From positions 567,972-599,137 of the forward strand of contig NW_027152195.1 in assembly GCF_004359215.1 (NCBI RefSeq): a stretch of DNA of 31,166 nucleotides. The letters run 5' to 3'. Positions 20,402 through 31,075 of this stretch are shown here, in pieces. Below the pieces are notes generated by a model, which worked only from the letters and a program-made list of their open reading frames with translations, did no database searches and was not told the origin of the DNA. Source of the DNA: Bremia lactucae. Lineage: Eukaryota; Oomycota; Peronosporomycetes; Peronosporales; Peronosporaceae. Positions within the stretch are counted from its first letter, which is position 1; each line of letters starts with the position of its first letter. A program made the position numbers and the translations under genes.

Positions 20402-21426
20402 ATTCTACTTCGGCTTTTAAAAGTTTATGTGGGATGGGGGTACAGCTGCGAAAAATATATCCTCGATACTGATATATGTGAAATCATAATGCTTTATGAG
20501 ACAGAGAACTAATGGCAGGCTATTTATTAGGGCAGCAAACGCAAGGTATTATACATATATGACTTAAATGAAGTTTAGCTCCACTTCTTAATCTAAAAGA
20601 GTTCCGTGCCTTCAAATGATTTGCGCTGTAATCTGTAAGAGCAATTAGCCTTGTTAAAGTATATACTCTTGAGCACTAGTTGCCACCTGATTCTTAGAAT
20701 CGTTAAGTCCATTAAATTCAGGCTAGATAAGTTTTACGAATTTTACGATATTTCGAGGTGTAACTTTAATAAGTTATTTTGAAGTAATTAAATCTTTGAA
20801 CCTATAGGTCTTTTTCTGACTAAAGGATCAAAGTAGTCCTGCTCGGCCTGTTTAATCATAGATCACCATTATATCTAACACCAAGTTGTTTGCCGTTTCA
20901 TAAGGATTATATCCTGTAATGGTGCATACTTCGGTTGGCGAACCGTTGTTGTGGTACATTTGCTTTTTAAGTTAAATACTCTTTTGTTTTACTTAAGATA
21001 GTCAATCACTAATCCCATTTTTTATGTGTAGCATATGTAGCAGCCGCCAGATATAAAGTCTGGCGGCCGAAATCTATTTTAATGTAGCTAGGGTATGGTT
21101 TCAGATGTAAATAATTTAATTAAATAAAGTTCAGTTTCCCTTTTGATCTTACAGCGTCTAGTGCCTTCCCAAGGCTTGCTCATTGGTCTACAAGAGAAAG
21201 AAATCTTTCTAACGTGTATACTCTCGGGCACTAGTTGCCACTTGGTTCTATGAATCCCTGAATCCCTTGAACTAGGAATCGTTAAGCTCTACGAGCTTGT
21301 ACAACTCACTGAGTTGTTGAGCCTATTAGTTGTTTAGAATTAAGTGACTCTCTCTGTCAATAAGTCTTGCTCTGACTTAAGGAGCAAGGTAGCTCCGCTA
21401 CACCTTGTAGTACTCGTGGTCAATCT
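20402..21426 (+). other. E3 leader region with diverged direct repeats
   Basis: No gene is recognisable in this AT-rich kilobase. Two diverged direct copies lie about 555 bases apart (20654-20850 and 21210-21410). Both share a GCACTAGTTGCCAC core and a later CTGACT..AGGA.CAA block. A GC-rich perfect hairpin (9-bp arms, loop 7) is at 21043-21067. It may be the untranslated leader of E3. Confidence 0.45.
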
Positions 21427-22400
21427 ATGCCTGAGTCATTAAAGACTAAGCATCTGCTGAAATGGACACTGTTTCCGAACTTTCAGGGGCGTGCAGCGTT
21501 TAAGAAGCTGAAAACCTTGTTTATGCTAGAATACATTGAGTTCAACATGTCCCAGGGACCAAAAGTTTTGGATACAAGGCTTGAAGCCTTTCGGCAATAC
21601 AAATCCTCTCTTATCGGACAGGTCCAAAACCACTTAGCGGCATCTATGCCGACTCGGTACAATTCTGTACCTGATTCAGAGCCTAAGACTCGGCCCCTTG
21701 TTGACAATGTTAAGATAGTTGAGAGAAAGGAGGGGAAGAACCTCCTTTTCTGAACAAAGCAAATGGAGATGTCCATAGACTCTGCCATGTTCTTAACAGA
21801 ACGACAAAAGGTGGCCATGGCCATCTCTAAGCTCGGTGGTAGAGCCATGGAACGAGCACTCACGTGCAGAACGTCTATATATTACGCTTTTTCCACGTGG
21901 GATTCGCTGAAACAGCAAATGATTAACATGTTTACACCACCTGATCAGGCTTTTCGTACGCGATTACGACTCATAGCGCTCGTCAGGGTAAACGAACCCT
22001 AGGGACCATGTCCAGGAGTTGAGAACTCTCAATGCCGCTATTCATCAAGATACGACGCAAGAAGCTATTAGTAACTTCTTCTTGGGAGTCATAATGACGG
22101 TGTTTCCCGGACGGAACTGTTTCGTTCCCATCCTGTTACTTCTGAAGAGGCAGTTGCCATAGCGCTACACGCTAAATTCGACTTTAAGTCCTCTCGCGTT
22201 AGCACGCCTGTTTACCGTACTAGCTCCTTGAGCACATCGTGATCGTCTCATAGATCGGGACCCATGAATCTAAGCCTCGTTGAGGAGGGAGAAGAAGAAT
22301 TTTAAGCTGTGGAACAGCATATAAACATCCGCAGATGTTATATGTGCGGAAGCACAAAACATTTACGCCCGGCTTGTCCCCTACGCAACGCGCGCAAAGC
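21427..22400 (+). pseudogene. E3 gag: capsid and CCHC zinc knuckle
   Basis: The frame opens at ATG 21427, is broken by a TGA at 21751-21753, and continues in the same frame with a capsid-like segment (FLTERQKVAMAISKLGG; TWDSLKQQMINMFTPPDQ) to a stop near 22002. Capsid sequence resumes in another frame (VQELRTLNAA). The nucleocapsid knuckle CYMCGSTKHLRPAC at 22336-22377 is an intact CCHC, unlike that of E2. The protein differs from E2 gag, so E3 belongs to a separate lineage. Confidence 0.7.
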
Positions 22401-22559
22401 TGGGAAGAGCAATAATATCGAATTATACGAGAAACCTGGTACGGTGTGGGAAAACATTGACCCCAGTACGTGCGGGGCGCCCTAGTGGGGGGGGGGTAGG
22501 CTTTATTGAACCTTTAGGAGGAGAGAGTAAAAATAACGGGGAGCGAGCACAAGCTTGGC

Positions 22560-23970
22560 TTGTTAGTCGCTCAGACGACGGTGAAGGGCTTTAATAACCC
22601 ATGGTCAGTTTTCGTTGACTCAGGGGCGTCTTGCGATTATGCTTGACGTCTTTTCCTTGAAGGGAATCAACAATATGCTGAGGCGCTTAAGGTGATATAA
22701 TTACTGTCCGCTTATCGACTGGGACTCGTGTCACTATTTCTAAAATTTCCGTTGAACTTAGGTATTACGTTTCTGGACTTTGACAGTGTGGAACGCTGTC
22801 TCGTCCTTGATTTGGATTCGAGATATAATCTCATCCTTGGTATGGTCTGGCATGAACGCCATGAGCCATGGATCGATTGGAGGTCTAAGACCTTAGGCGC
22901 AACGCGCAATGTTTTTACTAAAGCTTTGGAGGGTCTTCAACCCACCTTTGCAAAGCAACAAAAGCGCTATTGGTACGAATCACTGACCGAATATGTCTGT
23001 GTTCAAGACATTGGAATGTCTGAGTAAATAATTTTCAATGTTGAAAGCACTAATTCTGAGCTCGGGGTGGAACTGCACGTACTCAGTCGAGTGACACTCA
23101 TTGCAATAACAAATCACTGAATGCTGAAAGCTTTGTAGGCATAGGGCCGAATCATTAAGGGTGTAATATTCATGAGACATGTGGAGTGGCACGTCTAAGT
23201 TCACCGAGTCTGGTCCGCCGAGGTGGCGCCATACTGAGTGTCAGTCGTGACGCTATTGGCAAGTTGTCAGGGCATTTCAGTTTAAACCCTTCTAATGCAC
23301 ATGAAGTGACACGTAAACGATCTATGACTAGGAATTTGAGCTGCATAACTCCTCGTCGAATGTTGGATTGGACACCAGCACTGGTACAGAGCCAATAAAG
23401 GCTGTAAACTTGGAAACTTGAAAACGTTGATGCCCCGTCCTCAAAGAGGTGTATTGTCTCGATTCCGACAGCAGAGACGCGAAGCGTCTATAACGTGACA
23501 AAGTGATACGAGCGAGCAGTTGCTTACGCTTGTTAATGGTGCGACCGATAAAATCGAGGGCGAATTTTTCCCTGAGGCAATTCCTTCATTACATTCTTTT
23601 TAAGAGCTAGATGATATATGTGTTGATAACTTCGGCCGAGCCTTAAAGGCTGGTATCTTATCTAAAATGGTAGTTTTTCAACTGAATATTTATTTAAGCT
23701 CATCATCGCTCCTGGATGAAGCCGTTCTGAAGGATACAAAAGCTGCACTCAGTAGATCATCGATCATTAACGGTCCTACGGATCCATTCTATTCCTTAGT
23801 TATGAAATTCCAAGATGTGGTATGTACTAGGCCACCATTGATTTTACCTCCAGATAGAGTTTCCGTCATGAAATATGACTTGGTTCCTGTAACCAAATAT
23901 TGTGTTTCACGATAGTGGCCTTTACCAAAGAAACAATCTGAGACTTTCAACTGTTATACGAGGATCGTAT
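22560..23970 (+). pseudogene. E3 pol: protease and start of RT
   Basis: The aspartic protease site VDSGAS is at 22614-22631, followed soon by a stop. The protease C-terminus (RYNLILGMVWHERHEPW) is in the frame 22728-23024. A linker with stops follows. The RT N-terminus (PPDRVSVMKYDLVPVTKYC, a TAG, then WPLPKKQ) lies at about 23850-23940. The rest of pol is missing: the solo LTR sits at 23980, and its target site continues on the right in non-pol sequence, so E3 was already truncated. Confidence 0.7.
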
Positions 23971-23974
23971 TACC

Positions 23975-24515
23975 CCGGATGTAACGGGCTAAAGTTGCCC
24001 TGATGTTACACAGTCCCCGTTAAGTACACTTGGTGTACTAAAGGGTATGGCCAATTACTTAAATTAAAGTAATTAGACCCACCACTCGGGTGTGGTTCAC
24101 ATTTGTGACCAACCCTTGTGTATGTGAGGCACATAGGTGCATTCACATTAGGAGGGATGACGCCTAGCGTCATCCGTTATGCGAGGTATCTAGAAAGTTA
24201 CGCTCGCAATACATATTAGTGTCATCTACAGGAATGACATTTTTGATTGGTAAAAATAGGTATTCATATTTAATGCGATTAAATATAAATCGGTCTGAAA
24301 CTACTTTCTTCTTAGTAAGTGCGCATGAGGAGCCGGATTGCCGCTCCCGTGACGACACTTAACTACAGTACTTAGTGCGTTCGGTGAGGTCGCTAACGCG
24401 CCCACCACAACTACCCCACTGGACGCAAGAGAAGCTGGTTTATCCGCTTCATCGCTGTGCTAAGGTGTGTCTAAGTAGAGCGTGGCCGCATAACGACGTG
24501 CCCGCCTTCACCGGA
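23975..24515. repeat. Target-site duplication CCGGA flanking the solo LTR
   Basis: CCGGA at 23975-23979 and again at 24511-24515, immediately outside the LTR ends. Confidence 0.85.
23980..24510 (+). mobile_element. Solo LTR of the E2 family
   Basis: 531 bp, starting TGTAACGGGC and ending GCCTTCA, with a perfect CCGGA duplication and no internal region. Solo LTRs arise by recombination between the two LTRs of one insertion. By eye it is nearly collinear with the E2 3' LTR. It carries the same palindrome chain, including GGATGACGC/GCGTCATCC. Confidence 0.9.
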
Positions 24516-24635
24516 GGTCATTTTAACGTTTTTCTTTTTGTTGTAGCAACTAGACAACAGTTCTGCTGATTAATTGACTTAAGTTCAAATGAACCCTGCC
24601 AATCGCTTCTGGTAGCACGAATAAGCGGGTCGAAT
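24516..24635 (+). repeat. Possible LTR remnant (E7/E3 type)
   Basis: The segment near 24550-24615 resembles 19840-19890 inside the E7 LTR (shared CCCTGCCAA.CGCT block preceded by TTGA..TAAGT). Ends are lost. It may be what remains of the E3 3' LTR. Confidence 0.4.
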
Positions 24636-24809
24636 TGTCACTTGATCTTAGCGCGAAAGAAAGCGCTTGAGATCAAGGCTACAAAGACAGGGATTGCAAA
24701 AATTCGAACATAATATCCATAATAAATTCGTATTCGGAATTGATTTTGCAACTCCTGTCTTCCTAGCCTCGACCTCAAGCGCTTTTTTTTGCGCTTAAAA
24801 CAAGTGACA
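24636..24809. mobile_element. Foldback / MITE-like inverted repeat
   Basis: Arms of about 66 bases (24636-24701 and 24744-24809) are imperfect reverse complements with roughly ten mismatches, starting TGTCACTTG at both outer ends, around a 42-base AT-rich loop. No coding sequence and no convincing target duplication. It could be a small nonautonomous element or a decayed hairpin. It lies about 350 bases upstream of the MAP2 start. Confidence 0.7.
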
Positions 24810-25006
24810 TTTGTCCAGGCGATGTTTCTAGATGGAAGATATTTGGCCAAAAGCATAGCATGAACTACAATTTGGTGGTCGCTACGTGAGTAAATTTCAG
24901 TAATTTTAGGAGCTGATTTACCATCAAGTCGATTGTCGCGAAATCTGGCAAAAGCAGAGGTCAGCATAAACGATGCCTTTTTTTCCTTTAAATCAGGTCT
25001 TCGCAT
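24810..25006 (-). CDS. Hypothetical ORF fragment divergent from MAP2
   Basis: An open - strand frame starts at ATG 25006 (MRRPDLKEKKASFML) and runs about 66 codons to the foldback edge at 24809, then continues into the repeat. It might be the 5' end of a gene truncated by the foldback, or chance. No domain recognised. Confidence 0.2.
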
Positions 25007-25155
25007 CTTTTAATGGAGCCATTTTTTTACACCAAGCATATTGTATCGCGATAATGAGTTGGCATGCAAGCCGTTTCCTATTTTGTTAAAAAAAGACAAA
25101 ATATTATGCAAATTCGAAATATTTATTTTTGCGTATTGATTACACGCGAAATCCG

Positions 25156-26546
<1,391 letters not shown>

Positions 26547-26785
26547 CTTTAATGTTTGTCGTCATCACGTCTTAATAATTAGGACGATGGCTAGAACGGC
26601 TATAAATCGATTCTTGTGTATACTCGGTTAACGATGATGTGCCTGAAGGGTCAACTATATGCTGTAAATTCGAACAAATTTAGTATGAAAGGTCCCATTC
26701 TTCCAGATTTTGAAAAGAACAAATACTGAAAAGTAATATTTAACCGTTTGCGTTTGGTGTTACAAGTGAGCTACCGCCACGCACG

Positions 26786-27209
26786 ATGCAGCTCTTTATT
26801 CGCACGGTATGCAGCCTAAGGACCGCCACAATTTGATTCATGACATTCATAATACGTGTAGGATGCCAGCCGTATGCTTACCGTCGCGGTGGCGGATCCG
26901 CAAGTAAAAATTCAAGAACTGCTATCGCAGATTAAGGCCAAACAGCAAGGACTTTGTATTCAAGGATATCTGAATTATGGCGGCGTGCCGTTGCGTGCAT
27001 CGCGTTCGCTTAAGGATTACGGCATTCAGAATTATGCCACGCTAGAACTGTCACAACGCTTGCTCGGTGGTTGCTTCAGTTTGTCCATTTTGTTGTGGAT
27101 TATTATTTTTATCTGCTGCCTTATCAGCGTCTGTACGTGTGGACTGTCACTTCCAGTGGCGTTGTGTCTGCTTCCACCGGCTTTACTTCTTCCACTCTGC
27201 TGTCTGTAG
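26786..27209 (+). CDS. Ubiquitin-fold protein with hydrophobic Cys-rich tail (two exons)
   Basis: Exon 1 is only 26786-26806, coding MQLFIRT, the first strand of a ubiquitin fold. A 55-bp intron (26807-26861) follows, and exon 2 (26862-27209) starts DASRMLTVAVADP. The 122-residue product follows ubiquitin through a lysine-bearing helix (VKIQELLSQIKAKQQG), SRSLKDYGIQNYATLEL, and ends the fold with LLGG; the Gly-Gly is at residues 76-77, almost exactly where ubiquitin has it. It then continues for 45 residues as two hydrophobic, Cys-rich segments (CFSLSILLWIIIFICC; GLSLPVALCLLPPALLL), likely membrane-inserted or palmitoylated. Whether the tail is cleaved after Gly-Gly is unknown. I cannot name an orthologue. 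Without the intron the exon 1 frame stops after a few codons. Confidence 0.75.
26807..26861 (+). other. Intron of the ubiquitin-fold gene
   Basis: GTATGC donor and CGTGTAG acceptor, phase 0, 55 bp. The splice restores a ubiquitin-like N-terminal strand in front of ATG 26874, which would otherwise be the first start. Confidence 0.75.
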
Positions 27210-27852
27210 CCGCAAGACATAGTACAATTTGTAAGATATCTCGGCTGACCAGGCGTAGCAGATGTTTGTTGCAGGCTAGTATTTCAATCAGAGGTTTTCC
27301 AGTATTTTTCAATATTATTACACATTAAAAATCAAGTGGTTGATTTTATTTTTTCGACAACTACCTAGTGGTGACAATAAGCTTTTTGAAGCTGTGATCA
27401 ACGCTTGTGCACTTTCATGTTAACGTGGAAGTGGTCGAGAGGGTTGGCTTTGGCATTGAAAATAACGTGTGACTCGATAAAGTGTGATCGCTATATTTAT
27501 TAGTAAATGAGCAACAGTAAGCACGACCATCCACGGTCGAATGTGTGAACTCGGCGCATTAGCGGATTTTCAACGCCAGCTTCTGTAACCAGCGGCTTCA
27601 AAATATAATTCCGCGCTGGTAAATATAACAACACGAAAATCTTGATTGAATTTGAATACGTGCAGAGCAGCTTCTTTTGGCGTTGTTGCCGATGGAAAGG
27701 CGTCCACTACGGATGCAATATTCTAAGACTATTTAAGAAATTAACATCAGGCTTGCTCATTCGATATAGCTTCATATGTCCGGTGTCACTAAAGCGAAAT
27801 AGTGCATTTTCAACATTTCTATCTTCAGTGAAATCGCCACCCTTACGGCATC
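27210..27852. other. Intergenic region before Sm-D3
   Basis: No coding or RNA gene recognised. Short open frames here lack domain features. It presumably contains the 3' end of the ubiquitin-fold gene and the Sm-D3 promoter; I see no clear motif. Confidence 0.5.
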
Positions 27853-28209
27853 ATGTCCAAGACTGCAGGAGTACCAATTTCACTGCTACACGAGGGCGAA
27901 GGCCGCACCGTGACGATTGAGCTGAGAAATGGTGAGGTGTATCGTGGTCATTTAATTGAGAGTGAAGACAGCATGAACTGCCAGCTCAGTGACGTGGTCC
28001 TCACACAGCGCGATGGCCAGAAGAGCAAATTGGAGCAAGTATACGTTCGTGGTTCTCAGATCAAGCTTGTAATTTTGCCAGACATTCTGAAAAACTCGCC
28101 TCTGCTTGGTAAAGTGCAGACGTTGAGTAAAAAGAAAGAGGAAAGCATGAAAAAAAAGAGCAATAAAATGCAGAGTCGTCGACGCGCTGGTCCAGGCGCG
28201 CGCAAGTAA
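27853..28209 (+). CDS. SNRPD3: Small nuclear ribonucleoprotein Sm-D3
   Basis: A core Sm-ring subunit of the spliceosomal U1, U2, U4 and U5 snRNPs, acting on snRNA Sm sites in the nucleus. The intronless frame encodes 118 residues. Sm1 motif: [19 protein letters not shown] through [20 protein letters not shown] (residues about 6-45). Sm2 motif: [18 protein letters not shown] (about 60-78), with the VRGS that contacts [12 protein letters not shown] after Sm2 is diagnostic for D3. The C-terminal tail is basic ([19 protein letters not shown]) with few RG dipeptides. Start ATG 27853 gives a normal N-terminus. It is convergent with the UBE3D-like gene. Confidence 0.95.
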   Translation: MSKTAGVPISLLHEGEGRTVTIELRNGEVYRGHLIESEDSMNCQLSDVVLTQRDGQKSKLEQVYVRGSQIKLVILPDILKNSPLLGKVQTLSKKKEESMKKKSNKMQSRRRAGPGARK

Positions 28210-28709
28210 AAGAGAATCTGGAAGGCAGGTGAAGGATGGAGTTGCTATAGTAAATTATAGCTTCTGTCGTTATAAGGCTGATTGTCTATCCCGGTAGGCT
28301 TATCCATATTTTTATTGGATCATGTTGCCTTATCGCTAGCTTCTATTTGTTAGTATACGACTATTAGTATCCTTTGCCTGAGCACCTTCGTAATGCCATA
28401 TTCGTCAAATTTAGTGGTTTTAAATAAATTTATCGCGCCTACTTGTAAAAAATGATTGGCGTCCCCAACACTTTTACCGCTACAGGATGAATTGAAAGCG
28501 AGAAAGCCCATCATAGCACTAGCATTTTAAGACGCCGTAGGTAGTCAGTGTCGTTTTGTTGTTCAAAACCATTAAAGAAAACCCTGATGCTTACAGAGCA
28601 CACGCTTCAAGGATACAAATTTCTAAGAAAATCAATAGTCAGTGGGCAAGTAAAAAACAATTTTTTAAGAAGCTCAAAAATATGCTTAATGAGGGCCGCG
28701 TCATTTATT
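28210..28709. other. Intergenic region between convergent genes
   Basis: About 500 AT-rich bases between the ends of Sm-D3 (+) and the UBE3D-like gene (-). It should hold both 3' UTRs. A 68-codon + frame at 28548 overlaps the end of the neighbouring gene and looks spurious. Confidence 0.5.
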
Positions 28710-30062
28710 TTAAGCGTAAAGGTACCCAATGTTAAGCCGATTAAACGTTCGTAAGGATAATGGCAACATCGTCGAACTAATTCTAAGACGCTCGATAATG
28801 GCTGTGAAGAAGGCGGGTGGAAGAATCAACTGATGCGAAGACAAAAGCTCATGCATTGGCTGGCGAGGTCCGTACAAAACTTTTAGCACGCGGCTATATT
28901 TTGTCGCATGCTGTCGCTTAATCATAGTCTCCCAACCAAGCAACTGCAACTGCAAGCGTGGCTTTGACGTATCGTTCGTAAGTGAATCAGGACAACCTCT
29001 ATCCGCGCACGACGAAGTCAATACAAATCGAAATTTTCCGTCCGAGTCGGCAAGTTCCAACAACTTGGCACTGAGAATACTATCGTTCGTGTAGTTAGCA
29101 TAAATATTTTCGGCATCCTCTTGTTCTGTAGAGATATCCAAAATATTGCAAGCACTGATCAAGTGCTTGTCAAGACGAATTGTGTCTGGCTGCTCGATAT
29201 TATACGAACCAACACGTTTCGAACAAGCAGCACACATAAGCGGCACCCAATCGTGTTCTTCTACAGCGTCATCTTCAAAAGCAAAAGCAACTTCGTTATC
29301 ACAACCTCGTACTGTTGCTTTGGCCACAAAGTCACTAGCGTGTAATAATACATAGGACTCGCCAACAAGCACCCTATGCTGTTGTGCTTGAATCGTGTCA
29401 CGGGGAATGTGCTCAAATGCCCCAATACCAACACCCCAGAAATCAAACATATCCATCCAATTTGCAGACGGTAATGGCAAAACTTTTACAATGCTATTGC
29501 CTTCCTGACCTTGAAGCAACTGAGTGTTGCAGCCTCGACAACGCACTGATGCGTAATATTTTGGTCGAAGCTCTTTATAAGATACTTGAGTAAATGACGA
29601 GAAGCCACCTAGCAATTGCATGTCACTTGGTCGGACTGCAAGTCGCATATACCAATGGTCATTTTTATCTTCCAAGAAGCTTTGCGCGATGTCCACATTC
29701 CGCTCAATGTCCGTCCACCAAACAACTTTGACATCTTCTTGCTGATCTACAGCATGCGCACCATGTTTTTGAGGCATGTACGCAAGATTTATACGTGGAA
29801 ATTTTGCAACTATGCGAAAATGCGTCACGTCAAGCATTTCTTTTCGCGTTCCGGCCTGTTCGTGACAGTCTAGGAAAAGATAACACTGATAGCAGCCGAT
29901 ATTCGCGTGATATTCCACCAAAGAGTCCACTATCGTAGGTATTACATTCTTCTCATGCGTTGAATCGCTTACCACTTGAAGTTTTTGCATACGTCTGGCC
30001 AGTGTATCCGTAGATTCGGGCGCTTTCAACACATCGAAGGCGTGTCGTTCAGCATTTTTCAT
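28710..30062 (-). CDS. UBE3D: UBE3D-like protein (HECT_2 domain, E2-binding)
   Basis: The frame from ATG 30062 encodes 450 residues without introns. It matches the UBE3D / HECT_2 family, proteins that bind the E2 UbcH10 and have been reported to act as an E3-like ubiquitin factor. Features in order: CRGC (175-178), VLPLPSANW (194-202), FIxLL-type strand GESYVLLHASDF (234-245), a second Cys pair CAAC (277-280), a VLKVLYGP strand (392-399), and a LPLSLRTFNRLNIGYL C-terminus (433-448) typical of the family. Where the family commonly has a Cys-His after the LPLPS..W segment, this protein reads FWGVGIGAF, so that pair is missing. The frame extends 29 codons upstream to a GTG, but ATG 30062 is the likely start. 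Confidence 0.8.
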   Translation of the reverse strand: MKNAERHAFDVLKAPESTDTLARRMQKLQVVSDSTHEKNVIPTIVDSLVEYHANIGCYQCYLFLDCHEQAGTRKEMLDVTHFRIVAKFPRINLAYMPQKHGAHAVDQQEDVKVVWWTDIERNVDIAQSFLEDKNDHWYMRLAVRPSDMQLLGGFSSFTQVSYKELRPKYYASVRCRGCNTQLLQGQEGNSIVKVLPLPSANWMDMFDFWGVGIGAFEHIPRDTIQAQQHRVLVGESYVLLHASDFVAKATVRGCDNEVAFAFEDDAVEEHDWVPLMCAACSKRVGSYNIEQPDTIRLDKHLISACNILDISTEQEDAENIYANYTNDSILSAKLLELADSDGKFRFVLTSSCADRGCPDSLTNDTSKPRLQLQLLGWETMIKRQHATKYSRVLKVLYGPRQPMHELLSSHQLILPPAFFTAIIERLRISSTMLPLSLRTFNRLNIGYLYA

Positions 30063-30390
30063 TAGTATAATGCAAAGGGGGTGGCAATTATAACGTTTAT
30101 TGCCTTGTATAATAAATGAAAAAATCAGAATATGCCCCGCTTTTGACACGAATTTCTTAATCTACCCCTTTTTTCTAAAATTCACAAAATTCCCTCTTCC
30201 TCATTCATATTAGTAAGCATTTAAATACTTTCAGGAACATGCAAAATAACAAAATGAAGTTAAGAGATCTTTAATAAGAGATATTTTATTTTTAGCTTGC
30301 GACAACGTCGTTTCTCGCGGCTCGCGGAAAGTAAGGCGATAATATCTCACGAGTGCTTCAGCTTTAATCGACTGCAGTGATGATACAGAA
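30063..30390. other. Intergenic, AT-rich
   Basis: Upstream region of the UBE3D-like gene up to the E5 LTR. No gene or clear motif seen; it should contain the UBE3D-like promoter. Confidence 0.5.
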
Positions 30391-30943
30391 TGTAGGCGGG
30401 CACGTCGTAATGCGGCCACGCTCTACTTAGGCACACACCCCAGCACAGCGAGGAAGCGGTTAAACCTGCTTCTCTTGCGTGCAGTGCGGTACTTGTGGTG
30501 GGCGCGCAAGCGCCCTCACCTAACACACTAAGAACTCTGGTAAAGTGTCGTCACGGGAGCGGTAATCCGTCTCCTCGTGCGCACTTACCAAGTAGGTAGT
30601 AATTTTCAGACTGATTTATATTTAATAGAATTAAATATAAATACCTATTTTAACCAATTAAAATGTTATCTCTATAGATATCATTTAATATGTATTGCGA
30701 GCGTATCTTTACAGATACCTCGCGTAACTGATGACGCTAGCCGTCATCATGGATGACGCTGGGCGTCATCCCTCCTAATGTGAATGCACCCATGTGCATC
30801 ACATCCACAAGGGTTGGTCACAAATGTGCACCACACCCGAGTGTTGGGTCTAATTACTATTATTTAGTAATTGACCATCCCCTTAAGTACCAAATGTACT
30901 TAATGGGGACTGTGTAACATTAGGGCAACTCTAGCCCGTTACA
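30391..30943 (-). repeat. E5 3' LTR
   Basis: 553 bp; on the - strand it starts TGTAACGGGC and ends CCCGCCTACA. It has a perfect hairpin with 12-bp arms and a 3-base loop at 30615-30641. The GATGACG palindrome occurs twice here but once in other copies, which accounts for the extra length. Confidence 0.85.
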
Positions 30944-30960
30944 CCATCCCCCTCTTTAAG
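30944..30960 (-). other. E5 polypurine tract
   Basis: CTTAAAGAGGGGGATGG on the - strand, ending at the LTR start. Confidence 0.7.
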
Positions 30961-31075
30961 AACGAATTTACATTTTTAAATTCGACAGAGTAGAGAGAGG
31001 AACTGCGAGCAGCTTTACGCGCCGCTAGTTCACTCGATCACTCTCGCGCACGTGTTTCTATACACGGCGCCCAAG

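Noticed and set aside
22487..22496. A run of ten G as a possible polypurine tract.
   Set aside because: It lies between the zinc knuckle and protease, with no LTR after it.
24638..24809. C-terminal half of the 122-codon - strand frame starting at 25006.
   Set aside because: This part lies inside the foldback arms and loop and is probably not coding.
25129..25155. Upstream extension of MAP2 to 25129.
   Set aside because: The codon there is TTG. The first ATG, 25156, gives a normal MetAP2 N-terminus.
30063..30149. Longer N-terminus for the UBE3D-like gene.
   Set aside because: It would begin at GTG and add 29 residues unlike the family; ATG 30062 is preferred.
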